Shown: positions 24,910 through 34,486, numbered from the stretch's first letter. The stretch: 64,000 bases of DNA from WTGU01 sp965200925 (GCA_965200925.1 OZ241738.1:3472001-3536000), one strand, 5' to 3'. Made by a program: numbers and translations. The notes: generated by a model from the letters alone, not told the origin.

Positions 24910-27057
24910 ATGTCACGCGACGATCCGCGCCCGCCGGGCGGTGCGCTCTGGACCTGCCCGATGCATCCGCAGGAGGTGAGCGCCGGCCCGGCCGCGTGTT
25001 CCGTCTGCGGCATGGCGCTGGAACCGCGGGACCCGGCCGCCGCTGCCGATGTCGAGGACCCGGCGCTCGCGGCCATGACCCGCCGCCTCCGGGTTGCGGT
25101 CGCCCTCGGCGTGCCGCTGCTGGCGGTCGCCATGCTGGAGCCGCTACCCGGCGCGCCGCTGGCGGCCCTGGCGCCGCGCGCCTTCTGGCTCTGGCTCCAA
25201 TGCGCCCTGGCCACGCCGGTGGTGCTGTGGGGCGGCTGGCCCTTCTTCCTGCGCGCCTGGCAGTCCGTCCGCAACCGCGCGCCCAACATGTTCACCCTGA
25301 TCGGCCTGGGGACGGGGGCCGCTTGGCTTTACAGCGTCGCCGCCCTGGTCGCGCCCGGCCTGTTCCCCGCCGCCTTCCGCACCGCCAGCGGCACCGTGCC
25401 GGTCTATTTCGAGGCGGCGGGAGTCATCGTGGCGCTCGTCCTGCTGGGGCAGGTGCTGGAGCTGCGCGGGAGGCGCCGCACCGGGCGCGCGCTGCAAGCC
25501 CTGCTCGCCATGGCGCCGGCGACCGCCCGCGTCCTCACCGCCGACGGCGCGCGGGCGCGCCCGCTCGACGCGGTGCGCACCGGCGACCGCCTGCTGGTGA
25601 AGCCCGGCGAGACGGTGCCGGTGGACGGCGTCGTCATCGAGGGCCGGAGCGCGGTGGACGAGGCGATGATGACGGGCGAGCCGACGCCGGTGGAAAAGGC
25701 GCCGGGCGACGCCGTCACCGGTGGCACCGTGAACGGCGCCGGCGTCTTCGTCATGCGCGCCGAGCGGGTGGGTGCTGAGACGCTGCTGCGGCAGATCGTC
25801 CGGCTGGTGGGCGAGGCGCAGCGGAGCGCCGTCCCGATCCAGCGTCTGGCCGACGTGGTCTCGGGGCGGCTGGTGCCCGCCGTCGTCGCCGTCGCCGTCG
25901 TCACCGCGCTGGCCTGGGGCCTGTTCGGGCCTGCGCCGAGCTGGGCCTACGGGCTCGTCAACGCCGTCGCCGTGCTGATCGTCGCCTGCCCCTGCGCCCT
26001 CGGCCTCGCGGCGCCGATGGCGGTCACCGTGGCGCTCGGACGGGGCGCGCGGGCGGGCGTGCTGATCCGCCACGCCGCAGCGCTCGAAGCCCTCGCCCGC
26101 ATCGACACCCTGGCCTTCGACAAGACCGGCACCCTGACGGAAGGGCGGCCGCGCCTGCGCGCGGTGCACGCCCTGCCGGGGTGGCGCGAGGAGGCGCTGC
26201 TCGCCTGGGCCGCCGCCCTCGAGGCCATGAGCGAACACCCCCTCGCGGAAGCGGTCGTCGAGGCGGCGGCCGCGCGCGGGCTGGCGGTGCCGCCGGCGGT
26301 GGACGTCGCCGTCCATCCCGGGCGGGGCCTGTGCGGGACGGTCGCCGGCCGCGCCGTCGCCCTCGGCAACGAGGCGGCGCTGCGGGCGCTGGGAATCGAC
26401 CCCGCGCCGCTCGCCGATTGCGCGCGGGCCGAGCGGGAGGCGGGGGCTACGGCTGTGCTGATCGCCGTGGATGGCGCACCCGCAGGCATTGCTGCGCTGG
26501 CCGATCCGCTCAAGGCGGACGCGCCGGCGGCACTCCGAGCTTTGCGCGGCGAGGGTCTCGCCATCGCGCTGTTGACGGGCGACGACGCGCGGACGGCCCG
26601 CGCCGCGGCGGAGGCGCTCGGCATCGCGGAGGTGGAGGCCGGGTTGTCGCCGGCCGCCAAGGCCGCCGCGATCGAGCGGTGGCGGGCGGAAGGCCGGATC
26701 GTCGCCATGGCGGGGGACGGCATCAACGACGCGCCGGCGCTCGCCGCCGCCCATGTCGGGATCGCCATGGGCACGGGCGCGGACGCGGCGGTGGGCGCGG
26801 CCGATATCACCCTCGTCAAGGGCGACCTCCGCGCCCTGCTGCGGGCGCGCGCCCTGGCGCGGGCGGCGCTGCGCACCATCCGCCAGAACCTCGCCTTCGC
26901 CTTCCTCTACAACGGTCTGGGCGTGCCCGTCGCCGCCGGCGTGCTCTTCCTGCCCGCGGGCATCCTCCTCGATCCGATGATCGCCGCCGCGGCGATGAGC
27001 CTGAGCTCGGTCTCCGTCGTCGCCAACGCGCTCCGGCTCGCGCGGGTGCGGCTGTGA
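24910..27057 (+). CDS. copA: Copper-translocating P1B-type ATPase
   Basis: A 715-residue heavy-metal P-type ATPase. The N-terminus has the short cysteine-rich heavy-metal-binding motif WTCPMHP...CSVCGM (residues 15-36) instead of a ferredoxin-like HMA domain. The actuator loop has MMTGEPTPVEK near 255, the transmembrane metal site is CPCALG near 360, the phosphorylation site DKTGTLTEG near 405, and the hinge GDGINDAPALA near 605. A CPC site predicts Cu(I) export across the inner membrane. The ATG at 24910 begins just before the Cys motif. The following methyltransferase starts inside its stop codon, so the two are co-transcribed. Confidence 0.9.
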   Translation: MSRDDPRPPGGALWTCPMHPQEVSAGPAACSVCGMALEPRDPAAAADVEDPALAAMTRRLRVAVALGVPLLAVAMLEPLPGAPLAALAPRAFWLWLQCALATPVVLWGGWPFFLRAWQSVRNRAPNMFTLIGLGTGAAWLYSVAALVAPGLFPAAFRTASGTVPVYFEAAGVIVALVLLGQVLELRGRRRTGRALQALLAMAPATARVLTADGARARPLDAVRTGDRLLVKPGETVPVDGVVIEGRSAVDEAMMTGEPTPVEKAPGDAVTGGTVNGAGVFVMRAERVGAETLLRQIVRLVGEAQRSAVPIQRLADVVSGRLVPAVVAVAVVTALAWGLFGPAPSWAYGLVNAVAVLIVACPCALGLAAPMAVTVALGRGARAGVLIRHAAALEALARIDTLAFDKTGTLTEGRPRLRAVHALPGWREEALLAWAAALEAMSEHPLAEAVVEAAAARGLAVPPAVDVAVHPGRGLCGTVAGRAVALGNEAALRALGIDPAPLADCARAEREAGATAVLIAVDGAPAGIAALADPLKADAPAALRALRGEGLAIALLTGDDARTARAAAEALGIAEVEAGLSPAAKAAAIERWRAEGRIVAMAGDGINDAPALAAAHVGIAMGTGADAAVGAADITLVKGDLRALLRARALARAALRTIRQNLAFAFLYNGLGVPVAAGVLFLPAGILLDPMIAAAAMSLSSVSVVANALRLARVRL

Positions 27058-27728
27058 CCGCCGCCGGCGCTCGCGTCTCCGGTGCTTGCGTCCCTGGCGC
27101 TCGCGTCCGCGGCGCCTGCGTCCGCGCGACCTATCGGCGTATCGCGCCGTTCTACGACCTTCTGGATGCCCCCTTCGAGCGTGGCCGCTACGCCGCCTTG
27201 CGGGGTGTGCTCTTCGCCGGCCTTGAAGGACGCCTGCTCGACGCCGGCATCGGGACGGGGCGCAACATCCCCTTCTACCCGCCCGGCGTCCAGGCGGTCG
27301 GGATCGACCTCTCGCGCCCCATGCTGGCGCGCGCCCGGAAGCGCCGCACCGCGCTCGGGCGGAACGTGCCCCTCGCCGCGATGGACGTGACGCGCACGGG
27401 CTTCCCCGACGCCAGCTTCGACGCCGTGGTCGCGAGCTTCGTCTTCTGCGTCCTCGACGAGAGCCTCCAGCGCCCGGCCCTGGCGGAGCTCGCGCGCATC
27501 CTCAAGCCCGGCGGCACGCTGCGCCTGCTGGATTATTCCCTCTCCGCCCGCCCGTGGCGCCGCTTTGCCATGGCCCTCTGGGCGCCCTGGGTGCGCTGGG
27601 CCTACGGCGCCTCCTTCGCCCGCACCCCCCGCCGCCACCTGGAGCCCGCCGGTTTCGAGATCGAGGAGGACAGGTTCCTGACCGCCGACATCCTGCGCTA
27701 CCTGTCCGCCCGCCGCCTCGCGCCGTAG
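27054..27728 (+). CDS. Class I SAM-dependent methyltransferase (UbiE/Methyltransf_11 type)
   Basis: A 224-residue protein read from a GTG at 27054 that overlaps the copA stop (GTGA). After a low-complexity leader the fold starts at TYRRIAPFYDLLDAPFERGR. The SAM-binding motif is LLDAGIGTGRNIPFYPPG near residue 65, with IDLSRPML and FPDASFDAVVASFVFCV following. This resembles small-molecule C- or O-methyltransferases often found next to copper or mercury genes. The leader is built from GARVSGACVPGARVRGAC, a near-duplicate of a GAxVxGACV unit encoded by repeated GGCGCTCGCGTC, probably produced by slippage. Substrate unknown. Confidence 0.75.
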   Translation: MTAAGARVSGACVPGARVRGACVRATYRRIAPFYDLLDAPFERGRYAALRGVLFAGLEGRLLDAGIGTGRNIPFYPPGVQAVGIDLSRPMLARARKRRTALGRNVPLAAMDVTRTGFPDASFDAVVASFVFCVLDESLQRPALAELARILKPGGTLRLLDYSLSARPWRRFAMALWAPWVRWAYGASFARTPRRHLEPAGFEIEEDRFLTADILRYLSARRLAP

Positions 27729-27773
27729 CCCCACGCACCGCCGCACGCCACCCAATCGAGTGGAAGCGGATCT

Positions 27774-28853
27774 TCAGCCGAAGAATTCCTGGAGACGGCA
27801 CGCGGACCCGTATGTCCGAGCTCGCCATTGCACCTGCGGGCCAAGCGGCCGTCGCAGCCGGACGATGCCCGGCGGCACCGCGAGGTTGCGAAGCTGAATG
27901 CCGGATTCCCGGATGGTTCGGTCGATCGTCCTGCCCCTCTTCCGCGCGCGTCCGGGCGAAGCGGTTCTCGCGGTCGCATAGGCATTTTCCGTGCGCGCCA
28001 GGATGCGCGTCACGTCGCATTGGCTCGGCAGGGAGCGACCGCCTCTGCGCCAGGGCGCAAGCACGGCGATGGGAGCGGGCTCCAGCATCCGTTCCCAAAT
28101 GCCGGGTTCGTCGGCATTCGCCGACCCGTGGTGCGGCAGCTTGAACGTCGACGCCTTGCCGGCTGGCCGCTCCCCGCTCCGCAAAATGCCGGCCCAACCC
28201 CGTTTTTCCAGGTCTGCCCCAAGCAGCACCGAGATGTTTTCCGCCTCGACCCACAGCGCGACCGCGATTTCGTTGGGGGAAAGAACCGGGATCCGCGTTC
28301 TGGTCTGGCCTGTGCCGGGGACCAGGCGTCCGATGGATTGCAGGAAGCTCTGGAAGACCGCATCGTCCGGCGAGAGCGACCAGATTTCGCACGCGCCACG
28401 GGCGAAGATACGACGGTTGGCGACGGCGAACGTCGGCTTCGATGCCACCTCTCCGAGTCGCGTGAACACGCCATGAATCTCGCGAACGCCGGAACCGGCC
28501 GCGGAGATACGGCGGCCTTCCAGGGCGCCGACGACGGACAGGAACTCCTCGCGACAGAGTGCGCCGGCGCAGCAGAAGACGGCCTCACCGCAGGCTTCGA
28601 CCAACCGCGCCATGCCGCGGATGTGATCGTCGTGCCAGTGGCTCGCCACGACCAGGGCGACGGCCCGGGCCGGATCGACGCCGATGCGTTCCAGGTAGCG
28701 CAGTGCTCCCGGCGCGCCGTCCGGGTCCAGGCAGGAGTCGATGAGGACCCAGACGCCGCCGCCGACGTGGAGGACGATGCTCTCGCCGTAGCCGGGGCCG
28801 AGAAGCGTGAGCTCGAATTCGTCTTCTGGTGGCGGCGTTTCCGCGTCCGTCAC
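27774..28853 (-). CDS. MBL-fold (ComEC/Rec2-like) metallo-hydrolase, third gene of an unrecognised cassette
   Basis: About 359 residues from the GTG at 28853, which overlaps the previous gene's stop in a GTGA junction; an ATG at 28886 would overlap by 37 bases. The metallo-beta-lactamase zinc motif is ASHWHDDHIRGM near residue 72, with further ligands probably in LLGADLEKRGW and the LPHHGSANAD segment near 235. These features match the detached MBL domain of ComEC and related nucleases or phosphodiesterases. No membrane domain is present, so it is not ComEC itself. Residues after about 300 are basic. It is the last gene of a coupled three-gene unit beside a type III restriction system. Confidence 0.72.
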   Translation of the reverse strand: MTDAETPPPEDEFELTLLGPGYGESIVLHVGGGVWVLIDSCLDPDGAPGALRYLERIGVDPARAVALVVASHWHDDHIRGMARLVEACGEAVFCCAGALCREEFLSVVGALEGRRISAAGSGVREIHGVFTRLGEVASKPTFAVANRRIFARGACEIWSLSPDDAVFQSFLQSIGRLVPGTGQTRTRIPVLSPNEIAVALWVEAENISVLLGADLEKRGWAGILRSGERPAGKASTFKLPHHGSANADEPGIWERMLEPAPIAVLAPWRRGGRSLPSQCDVTRILARTENAYATARTASPGRARKRGRTIDRTIRESGIQLRNLAVPPGIVRLRRPLGPQVQWRARTYGSACRLQEFFG

Positions 28854-29458
28854 GGGTCGAACGACTGAATCGTTTCCCGCGCCCACGCCTCGCCGGCCCG
28901 CCGGTCGGCCTCGGTCATCGCAGGAAGGTCGCGGAACACGATCTGGGACACGCGCTTCTTCGTGCCCGCCGGCGAGCGCTCATATCCGATCACCCAGCGA
29001 AAAACATTCCCTTTGCGCATCTTGCCGGCGTCGTCGTCCGAGAGCTCGGCAATGGGAATGACGGCCTCCTCCTCTTCGCGGTCCGCGCCGGCCGTCAGGT
29101 CGGTCAGGTGCGCCACGAAGTCCGTCTCGCCGATCTCGACGACATATCCTTCCCATTCTTGCAGAGCATGGAGCGTCGCGGCCGGTGCCCGGCGCGGCAG
29201 CGCTGGCAGGTTCACGATCCGGGCGAGGTCGGCGGCCCTCTGCCCGCGGCCGTCGGAGGGCATCGATGTTCCCACGTTCGCGTCCGTATGGGACGCACCC
29301 GTTCCCAGGGCGCCATTCGGCCCGTGCTTCAATACCGAGCCGATCCTCTCGACCGCGCTCCGGGCGGGATCTGCGACCGTCGCTTCCGCACGGGAATCGT
29401 CGTTCTCTCTCCATGCACCGGTTTGCAACGCCGTCGTGGGCCTATCCGACTGCAACAT
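28850..29458 (-). CDS. Uncharacterised 202-residue protein of the MBL cassette
   Basis: I do not recognise this family. The first 75 residues are low in hydrophobic content and probably disordered. A compact domain follows from about residue 78, containing RIVNLPALPRR, LQEWEGYVVEIGETDFVAHL, then an acidic EEEEAVIPIAELSDDDAGK and FRWVIGYERSPAGTKKR. The alternating strands suggest a small all-beta fold. The ATG at 29458 is three bases after the stop of the 233-residue gene, and the stop overlaps the MBL gene, so all three are made together. It might be an adaptor or an inhibitor for the MBL enzyme; that is speculation from context only. Confidence 0.55.
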   Translation of the reverse strand: MLQSDRPTTALQTGAWRENDDSRAEATVADPARSAVERIGSVLKHGPNGALGTGASHTDANVGTSMPSDGRGQRAADLARIVNLPALPRRAPAATLHALQEWEGYVVEIGETDFVAHLTDLTAGADREEEEAVIPIAELSDDDAGKMRKGNVFRWVIGYERSPAGTKKRVSQIVFRDLPAMTEADRRAGEAWARETIQSFDP

Positions 29459-29461
29459 CGG

Positions 29462-30163
29462 CTAACTCTCCCGATCGTTCGCCAAGGACATGACGTGGTC
29501 GACGATGCCGTCGCTGCGCTCCAGGGACGTCTCGAAGTCGTTCTCGAGAAGCGCCATTAGGCGCTCGCCAGCTTCAAGGCCGCCGTCGGCGACAGTATAG
29601 TGATCATTGACCCTGACATACACCCCCAATCGCTTGTCGTCGATCCTGTCGGACGGCTCCACGGTGATGTTGATCTGGTCACCTGCCGGCCTTCCCTCCG
29701 GCTTTTTTTGCGATATCGTCAGCGATGTCATCCCACCGTGTTCGCTATCCAACTCGAGACCCTGCCCCCACGCACCCCACGGCTCCATCGGCGCCAGCGT
29801 TCTGCCGATGTGGTCCCTTTCGGCTGAGTTCCGCACCCTGAAATGAACATGGCGGTTAATCCCGAGTACCCTGAGAGGCGTGTGGGGCACGCGCTCCTTG
29901 AACGTGCGCAGGACGAGATCGCGCGGGCGGATGTGGGGAGCCTGTACGGTTTCGGCGAGAAAAAGGTCGCCGCGGACCTCCAGATGGAGCCAGTCGAAAG
30001 TGAAGACGGTCACCTGCGGGCAGACGATCTGCACGTTCGCGCCGTCCGTCGCGCCCCGCGGCAGGAGGCCGTGCAGGGCGAACCACGCGGGCGAGAAGAT
30101 CGCCGGATTGAAATCGCCGAGCAGGACGATGCCTACGCCGTCGATCTCCGGCTCGATCCGCAT
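29462..30163 (-). CDS. Uncharacterised 233-residue protein, first gene of the MBL cassette
   Basis: Starts MRIEPEIDGVGIVLLGDFN and continues with PAIFSPAWFALHGLLPR, a pattern I cannot assign to a named family. The middle has VTVFTFDWLHLEVRGDLF and FRVRNSAERDHIGRTLAP; the C-terminal third contains INITVEPSDRI and YTVADGGLEAGERLMALL. It looks like a soluble alpha/beta protein with no membrane segment. The ATG at 30163 is chosen over upstream in-frame codons because the reading before it runs into GC-rich arginine/proline sequence. It is followed by the 202-residue gene after three bases. It lies 122 bases beyond the stop of the restriction helicase gene. Confidence 0.55.
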   Translation of the reverse strand: MRIEPEIDGVGIVLLGDFNPAIFSPAWFALHGLLPRGATDGANVQIVCPQVTVFTFDWLHLEVRGDLFLAETVQAPHIRPRDLVLRTFKERVPHTPLRVLGINRHVHFRVRNSAERDHIGRTLAPMEPWGAWGQGLELDSEHGGMTSLTISQKKPEGRPAGDQINITVEPSDRIDDKRLGVYVRVNDHYTVADGGLEAGERLMALLENDFETSLERSDGIVDHVMSLANDRES

Positions 30164-30285
30164 GTCATGGGCTCCCTCCCCCGGCGCCGTCGGCATCGTG
30201 CGCCGCCGTGGCACGAGTGTCCACGGCCCCGCGCCTTCCCGCAACCCCGTTCGCGCCGGGCCGCTGGCGAAGCGGGCGACCGCCG

Positions 30286-32922
30286 TCACCCGGCGCCGAT
30301 CTTCTCCATCAGTTGTTGGCGCACGTCCTTGCCGTCGACGTCCTTCTCCACCATGGCGAAGAGGCAGCGGCTGGCGCTGGTGCGTTCCCACAATTCGCCG
30401 ATCGTGCGCTTTTCGTGCGTCTCGGGGCTGTCGGCCAAGTGGGCGCCCTTGTATTCGACGGCGAGCAGGCGGCCGTCCTCCAGCTGCGCCGCGAAGTCGG
30501 GGTAGAACCAGCCCGTGGCCGTGGGCAGACGGAACGACTCCGGGTGGCGCGCGACGTTGCGGAGCCAGTGGCGCAGGCCGGGCAGGCTGTCGAGCGCCTG
30601 GGCGCACAGAGCCTCCTCGCCGTCATCGGCGCCGTCGAAGGCGGGCACCCGGTCGGGGCCGAGGAAGTGGCGGGCCGGTCGCCAGCGCCCGCGGTAGCGC
30701 GGCTCGCCCGCATACATGCCGTCGCGGAAGGAGAAGGCGTGTTCAAAGGACACCGAAGGCCGGGCCTCCGGCGCGAACAAGTGGCGCTGCCAGCACGATT
30801 CCCGCTCCTTGCGGCGGATGGAGGCGATCCTCTCGCGCACCACGCCCTCGAGCCGGGACTTGCCGCGCATGAGGGCGGAGAGGCGCATCCCGCGCCGCCC
30901 GGTCAGGTCGGCGACGAGGCCTGAGAGCCACGCCAGCAGGTCGGCCTGGGCGATGTCGGACGCGCACACCTTGCGGTCGAGCCACAGCACCAGCGCCTGT
31001 TCGGTCCAGCCTTCCACCTCCGCGTCGAGGGGGAGTCGTGCTTCCTCCCCGGTCTGCGTGTAGGCCACGCGCCCGCCTTCAAGGTCGATCTCGAAGCCGC
31101 GCGCCGTTTCGCGGATCGCGAACGAATCGTCCAGGCGGAACGAATGGCCGGCGAGCGACCAGTCGTGGTTCTCCATGAAGAGATCGGTGTCGGCCAGCGC
31201 CAATTCCCCCTGCACGACGGCCGCGAGGGCCGGCAGGGCGAAGCGCTCCCCGCGCGCGGCGGGCGAGAATCGGTGCGCCTCCGCGCGGCGAAACGCCGCC
31301 GCGGCCTTCGTGAAGCCCGCGCGTTCCGCCGCCGGCAAGGCCGCGGCGATGGCCTTCTCCGCCGCGTCGCCCGGCCAGCCGGCGACTTCGACTTCCACCG
31401 CACCGCCGCCCGCCGGGCGCGCCACGGCGCCTTCGGGGAGCGCCTCCGCGAGGGCGGGAAGCCCCGCCTCCGGCGCGGGAATCGCGTGACGGAACACGGG
31501 CGGTGGCTGTTCGCGCAGGGTGAAAAGGTCGCCGCCTTCGTCCAGGTCCGCCTGTGCCCGTTCGATATGCGCCTCCGCCTCGTCCTCCTCGAAGCCCATG
31601 GCGACCAGCTTGTCCGCCAGCGCCCGCGCCGCCGCGCCGAAGCTGGGCTCACAGACGAAGGCGTAGGCCTTGTTCAGGGCGGGGTCCGCGCGCCGCTCGG
31701 CGTAGGGCATCCGCAGCACCCGGCCGAGCAGCTGCTCCACGTCGGTGGCGCTGCCGATGTTGGAGACGGAGCAGAGGACGTAGGCGAAGGAGCAATCCCA
31801 CCCCTCCTTCAGCGCCTCGACGGTGACGACGTGTTCGATGAGGCAGGCCGGGTCGAACAGGTCGATGCCGTCGAGCTCGCGCTGCGCGCCGGTGGCGACG
31901 GCGATCTTCTCCTCCGGGACCCGCTCGGTCTCAATCAGGTGCCGCTTCAACGCCTGGGCCGTGACCTCGCGGTTCTTCGGCTGCGCCTGGAACAGCGCGA
32001 CGGGGCGGATGTAGCGGCGGTCGCCTGTCGCCTTCTCCGCCAGCTTGGTGCGGGCGGCGACGGCGGCGCTCACGGCGCCTTGCCAGGAATCGTGTTCGGC
32101 CAGGGCGATGGGCAGCTTGATCATCTCCGCGCGCTTCAGTTCCTGGGCCGAGGCGCTGTGCAGGATGTTGGAGTTCAGCCGCGGCGTCGCCGTGAATTCG
32201 ATCACCGCGCAGGGGTTCACCCGCGCCTGCATTTCCCGCGTCAGCCCGGTGACGGCGTTGTGCGCCTCGTCCACGATCATCAGCGGGCGGTGGCGGTGCA
32301 GCAGGTTGGCGAAGGAGTATTTCACGCCGCCGTCTTCGCGCCGCTCCAGCCCCGGCGCGCCGGCGTCCGCCCCGGTGAAATGCGGCTCCATGTCCTCGTT
32401 GTGGGCGTACACCTTGCGGCCTTCGGTGCTCTTCACCCGCAGGGTCTGGATGGTGCCGACGACGATGCAGCAGGCGTCGCGCAGGTCCTGCGGGCGGAGG
32501 CGGGTGAAGTCCGCGATGTCGAACACGCGCGTCCGTCCAGAGAAGGCGTCGTCCAGGGCTTGCCGGTAGGGGTGGCGGGGATTCTTCAGCGCCTCCGCCG
32601 TCTGCCGGCGGATGGTGTTGGTCGGCGTGAGCCAGAGGACGAGCGGATGGTCCTTCTCGATCCAGGCGTCGCGGGCCACGGCGACGGCGTGGGCGGCGAG
32701 GACGGTCTTGCCGCCGCCGGTGGGCAGGCGGAGGCAGGCATAGGGCGCGCTTGGCAGCCCTTCGAGGGGCGCGTAATCCCCGGCGTAGCGCCCGAGCCGC
32801 GCCGCCTGTTCCGGCTCCCGCACGAGCCGTTCGTAGGCCGCCGCCGGCCCGGCGATTCGTGCCTCTTCGAGGAAGCGCCGCAGCACCGCCAGCGTCTCCT
32901 GCTGGTAGGATTTGAGTTCCAT
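30286..32922 (-). CDS. res: Type III restriction endonuclease subunit (DEAD/DEAH helicase with C-terminal nuclease)
   Basis: An 878-residue protein. The SF2 helicase part has Walker A LRLPTGGGKTVLAAH near residue 65, DEAH box MIVDEAHNAV near 220, motif III FTATPRL near 245 and motif VI-like LLGRVLRMPYAER near 395. A C-terminal PD-(D/E)xK-like site reads YPDF...RLLAVEYKG around residue 820, supplying the nuclease. With the methyltransferase immediately upstream (28 bases) this forms a type III restriction-modification system that translocates or switches on DNA and cuts beside unmethylated sites. The N-terminus MELKSYQQETL matches the family start. No truncation is visible. Confidence 0.88.
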   Translation of the reverse strand: MELKSYQQETLAVLRRFLEEARIAGPAAAYERLVREPEQAARLGRYAGDYAPLEGLPSAPYACLRLPTGGGKTVLAAHAVAVARDAWIEKDHPLVLWLTPTNTIRRQTAEALKNPRHPYRQALDDAFSGRTRVFDIADFTRLRPQDLRDACCIVVGTIQTLRVKSTEGRKVYAHNEDMEPHFTGADAGAPGLERREDGGVKYSFANLLHRHRPLMIVDEAHNAVTGLTREMQARVNPCAVIEFTATPRLNSNILHSASAQELKRAEMIKLPIALAEHDSWQGAVSAAVAARTKLAEKATGDRRYIRPVALFQAQPKNREVTAQALKRHLIETERVPEEKIAVATGAQRELDGIDLFDPACLIEHVVTVEALKEGWDCSFAYVLCSVSNIGSATDVEQLLGRVLRMPYAERRADPALNKAYAFVCEPSFGAAARALADKLVAMGFEEDEAEAHIERAQADLDEGGDLFTLREQPPPVFRHAIPAPEAGLPALAEALPEGAVARPAGGGAVEVEVAGWPGDAAEKAIAAALPAAERAGFTKAAAAFRRAEAHRFSPAARGERFALPALAAVVQGELALADTDLFMENHDWSLAGHSFRLDDSFAIRETARGFEIDLEGGRVAYTQTGEEARLPLDAEVEGWTEQALVLWLDRKVCASDIAQADLLAWLSGLVADLTGRRGMRLSALMRGKSRLEGVVRERIASIRRKERESCWQRHLFAPEARPSVSFEHAFSFRDGMYAGEPRYRGRWRPARHFLGPDRVPAFDGADDGEEALCAQALDSLPGLRHWLRNVARHPESFRLPTATGWFYPDFAAQLEDGRLLAVEYKGAHLADSPETHEKRTIGELWERTSASRCLFAMVEKDVDGKDVRQQLMEKIGAG

Positions 32923-32950
32923 GTTCGCCGTCCGCTGTGGGCGCGCCCCT

Positions 32951-34483
32951 TCAGGGGCGCGCGGCCACGTCGTAGGGGGTCTGCTTGAAGGAAAGCCCGG
33001 CCGCCTTCAGCGCCGCGCTCCCCAGCATCGAGCGCGCCGCGTAGACGGTGAGCGGACCCCCGAAGCCGTTTGCGGCCGCGCGGACCTGCCCCAGCGTCTT
33101 CTTCGTCAGCACGTTGCCGCCGCCGGCGGAGCGGTCGCCCAGGATGCCGTTGTAGAGCAGCGCATAGCCCCGGCCCTCGTGCGCCCCGAGGAAGGGGGAG
33201 GGTTCCGCCGGTGCCTGCCAGGGCCGGCCGGTTTCGGCGAACCAGACGTGGGCGGCGAGGAGGGGGAAGGTGACGTCCGGGCAGATGCGCCCGTTCTCGT
33301 CGAAGGCGGGCGGGCCTAAGCGATAGAATCGGAAGCCGCCGCCGCCCTGCCATCCGACGGCCTTGGAGATGCCGCCCTGTTCGCCCTCGATGACCTTGGT
33401 GAGGCGTGGGGCGCAATGGGTGACGGCGTGTTGGCCCATTTCGACGCCGATCCATTGTCGGTTCATCTTGTGCGCGACGGCGGCGGTGGTTCCGGAGCCG
33501 AGGAAGGAATCGAGCACGAGATCGCCCGGGGCGGTGGCGATGTGGAGGATGCGTTGGATGAGGCGCTCGGGCTTCGGAGTTGTGAAAACTTCGGATGCCG
33601 CCAATTTCACGATCTCCTTCTTCGCTTCTTGTGTATTTCCAACATCCTGATTAGACCAAATTGTTTGCGGAACAATCCCGGTCTTTACTTCTGATAAATA
33701 GCGTTTTAGGCGCGGAACATTATTGCCATCCCTTCCCCACCAAACACGCCCTTCTCGATCAAGATCAGCCATCTTTTCCTTGGAGACCCGCCAGTACATA
33801 CCCTTAGGAGGGCCTGAAATAACTCTGCCTTTCGGAGTTTGTACGGGATAAGTTCCTGCGCCATAATAATTTCGAGCCGAGAGATCCCCCGACGTCCATG
33901 GTCCGCGCGGATCGTTATCGGGATTCTTGTAGAGTTGGTTATGTCTTTCCGTTCTGGGTAACAGGTTCGGCAACCATGTTTCCGGTTCGCGCGCATAAAC
34001 GAGAATATGATCGTGATCTACCGAGAAGTGCCGAGCACTGTTCTTCGGAGAAAATATCTTTTCCCAAACTACATTGCCTATGAAGCGGTTTCTTCCGAAC
34101 ACTTCATCCATGACGACCTTGAGATAATGCGCCTCGTGGTCGTCGATGGAAACCCAGATCGAGCCGTCCTCCGCCAGCAGGTCGCGCAGCAGCTCCAGGC
34201 GCGGCCACATCAGGGAGAGCCACGTCGCATGCTCCAGATTGTCGTCGTAATGCGCAAACGCCGAGCGCGTGTTGTAGGGCGGGTCGATATAGACGCATTT
34301 CACCTGCCCGGCATAGAACGGCAGCAGCGCCTTCAGCGCCTCCAGGTTGTCCCCCTGGATCAGCATGTTCGCCGCCTCCGCCTCCCCGGCGGAAAGCCCC
34401 GGCGCCTCCTCCAGCAGCCGATAGGGCGCCCGCCCCGCCGCCCCGACGTCCGCCTCCCGCGTCAACCAATGCAACGTCGGCAT
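32951..34483 (-). CDS. mod: Type III restriction-modification DNA methyltransferase (N6-adenine, beta class)
   Basis: A 510-residue methyltransferase with catalytic DPPYNT near residue 66 and the SAM-binding DSFLGSGTTAAV near 325; that order marks a beta-class adenine enzyme. MLIQGDNLEALKALL near 40 and WVSIDDHE near 110 also match type III Mod proteins. The target-recognition region lies between the two motifs. The stretch 33580-34085, covering about residues 133-300, is noticeably AT-richer than either flank, suggesting that the recognition domain was exchanged by recombination. It starts three bases after the pentapeptide-repeat gene, and res follows. Confidence 0.88.
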   Translation of the reverse strand: MPTLHWLTREADVGAAGRAPYRLLEEAPGLSAGEAEAANMLIQGDNLEALKALLPFYAGQVKCVYIDPPYNTRSAFAHYDDNLEHATWLSLMWPRLELLRDLLAEDGSIWVSIDDHEAHYLKVVMDEVFGRNRFIGNVVWEKIFSPKNSARHFSVDHDHILVYAREPETWLPNLLPRTERHNQLYKNPDNDPRGPWTSGDLSARNYYGAGTYPVQTPKGRVISGPPKGMYWRVSKEKMADLDREGRVWWGRDGNNVPRLKRYLSEVKTGIVPQTIWSNQDVGNTQEAKKEIVKLAASEVFTTPKPERLIQRILHIATAPGDLVLDSFLGSGTTAAVAHKMNRQWIGVEMGQHAVTHCAPRLTKVIEGEQGGISKAVGWQGGGGFRFYRLGPPAFDENGRICPDVTFPLLAAHVWFAETGRPWQAPAEPSPFLGAHEGRGYALLYNGILGDRSAGGGNVLTKKTLGQVRAAANGFGGPLTVYAARSMLGSAALKAAGLSFKQTPYDVAARP

Positions 34484-34486
34484 CGC

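Noticed and set aside
27774..28853. A ComEC competence channel.
   Set aside because: Only the MBL domain is present; there are no membrane helices or OB domain.
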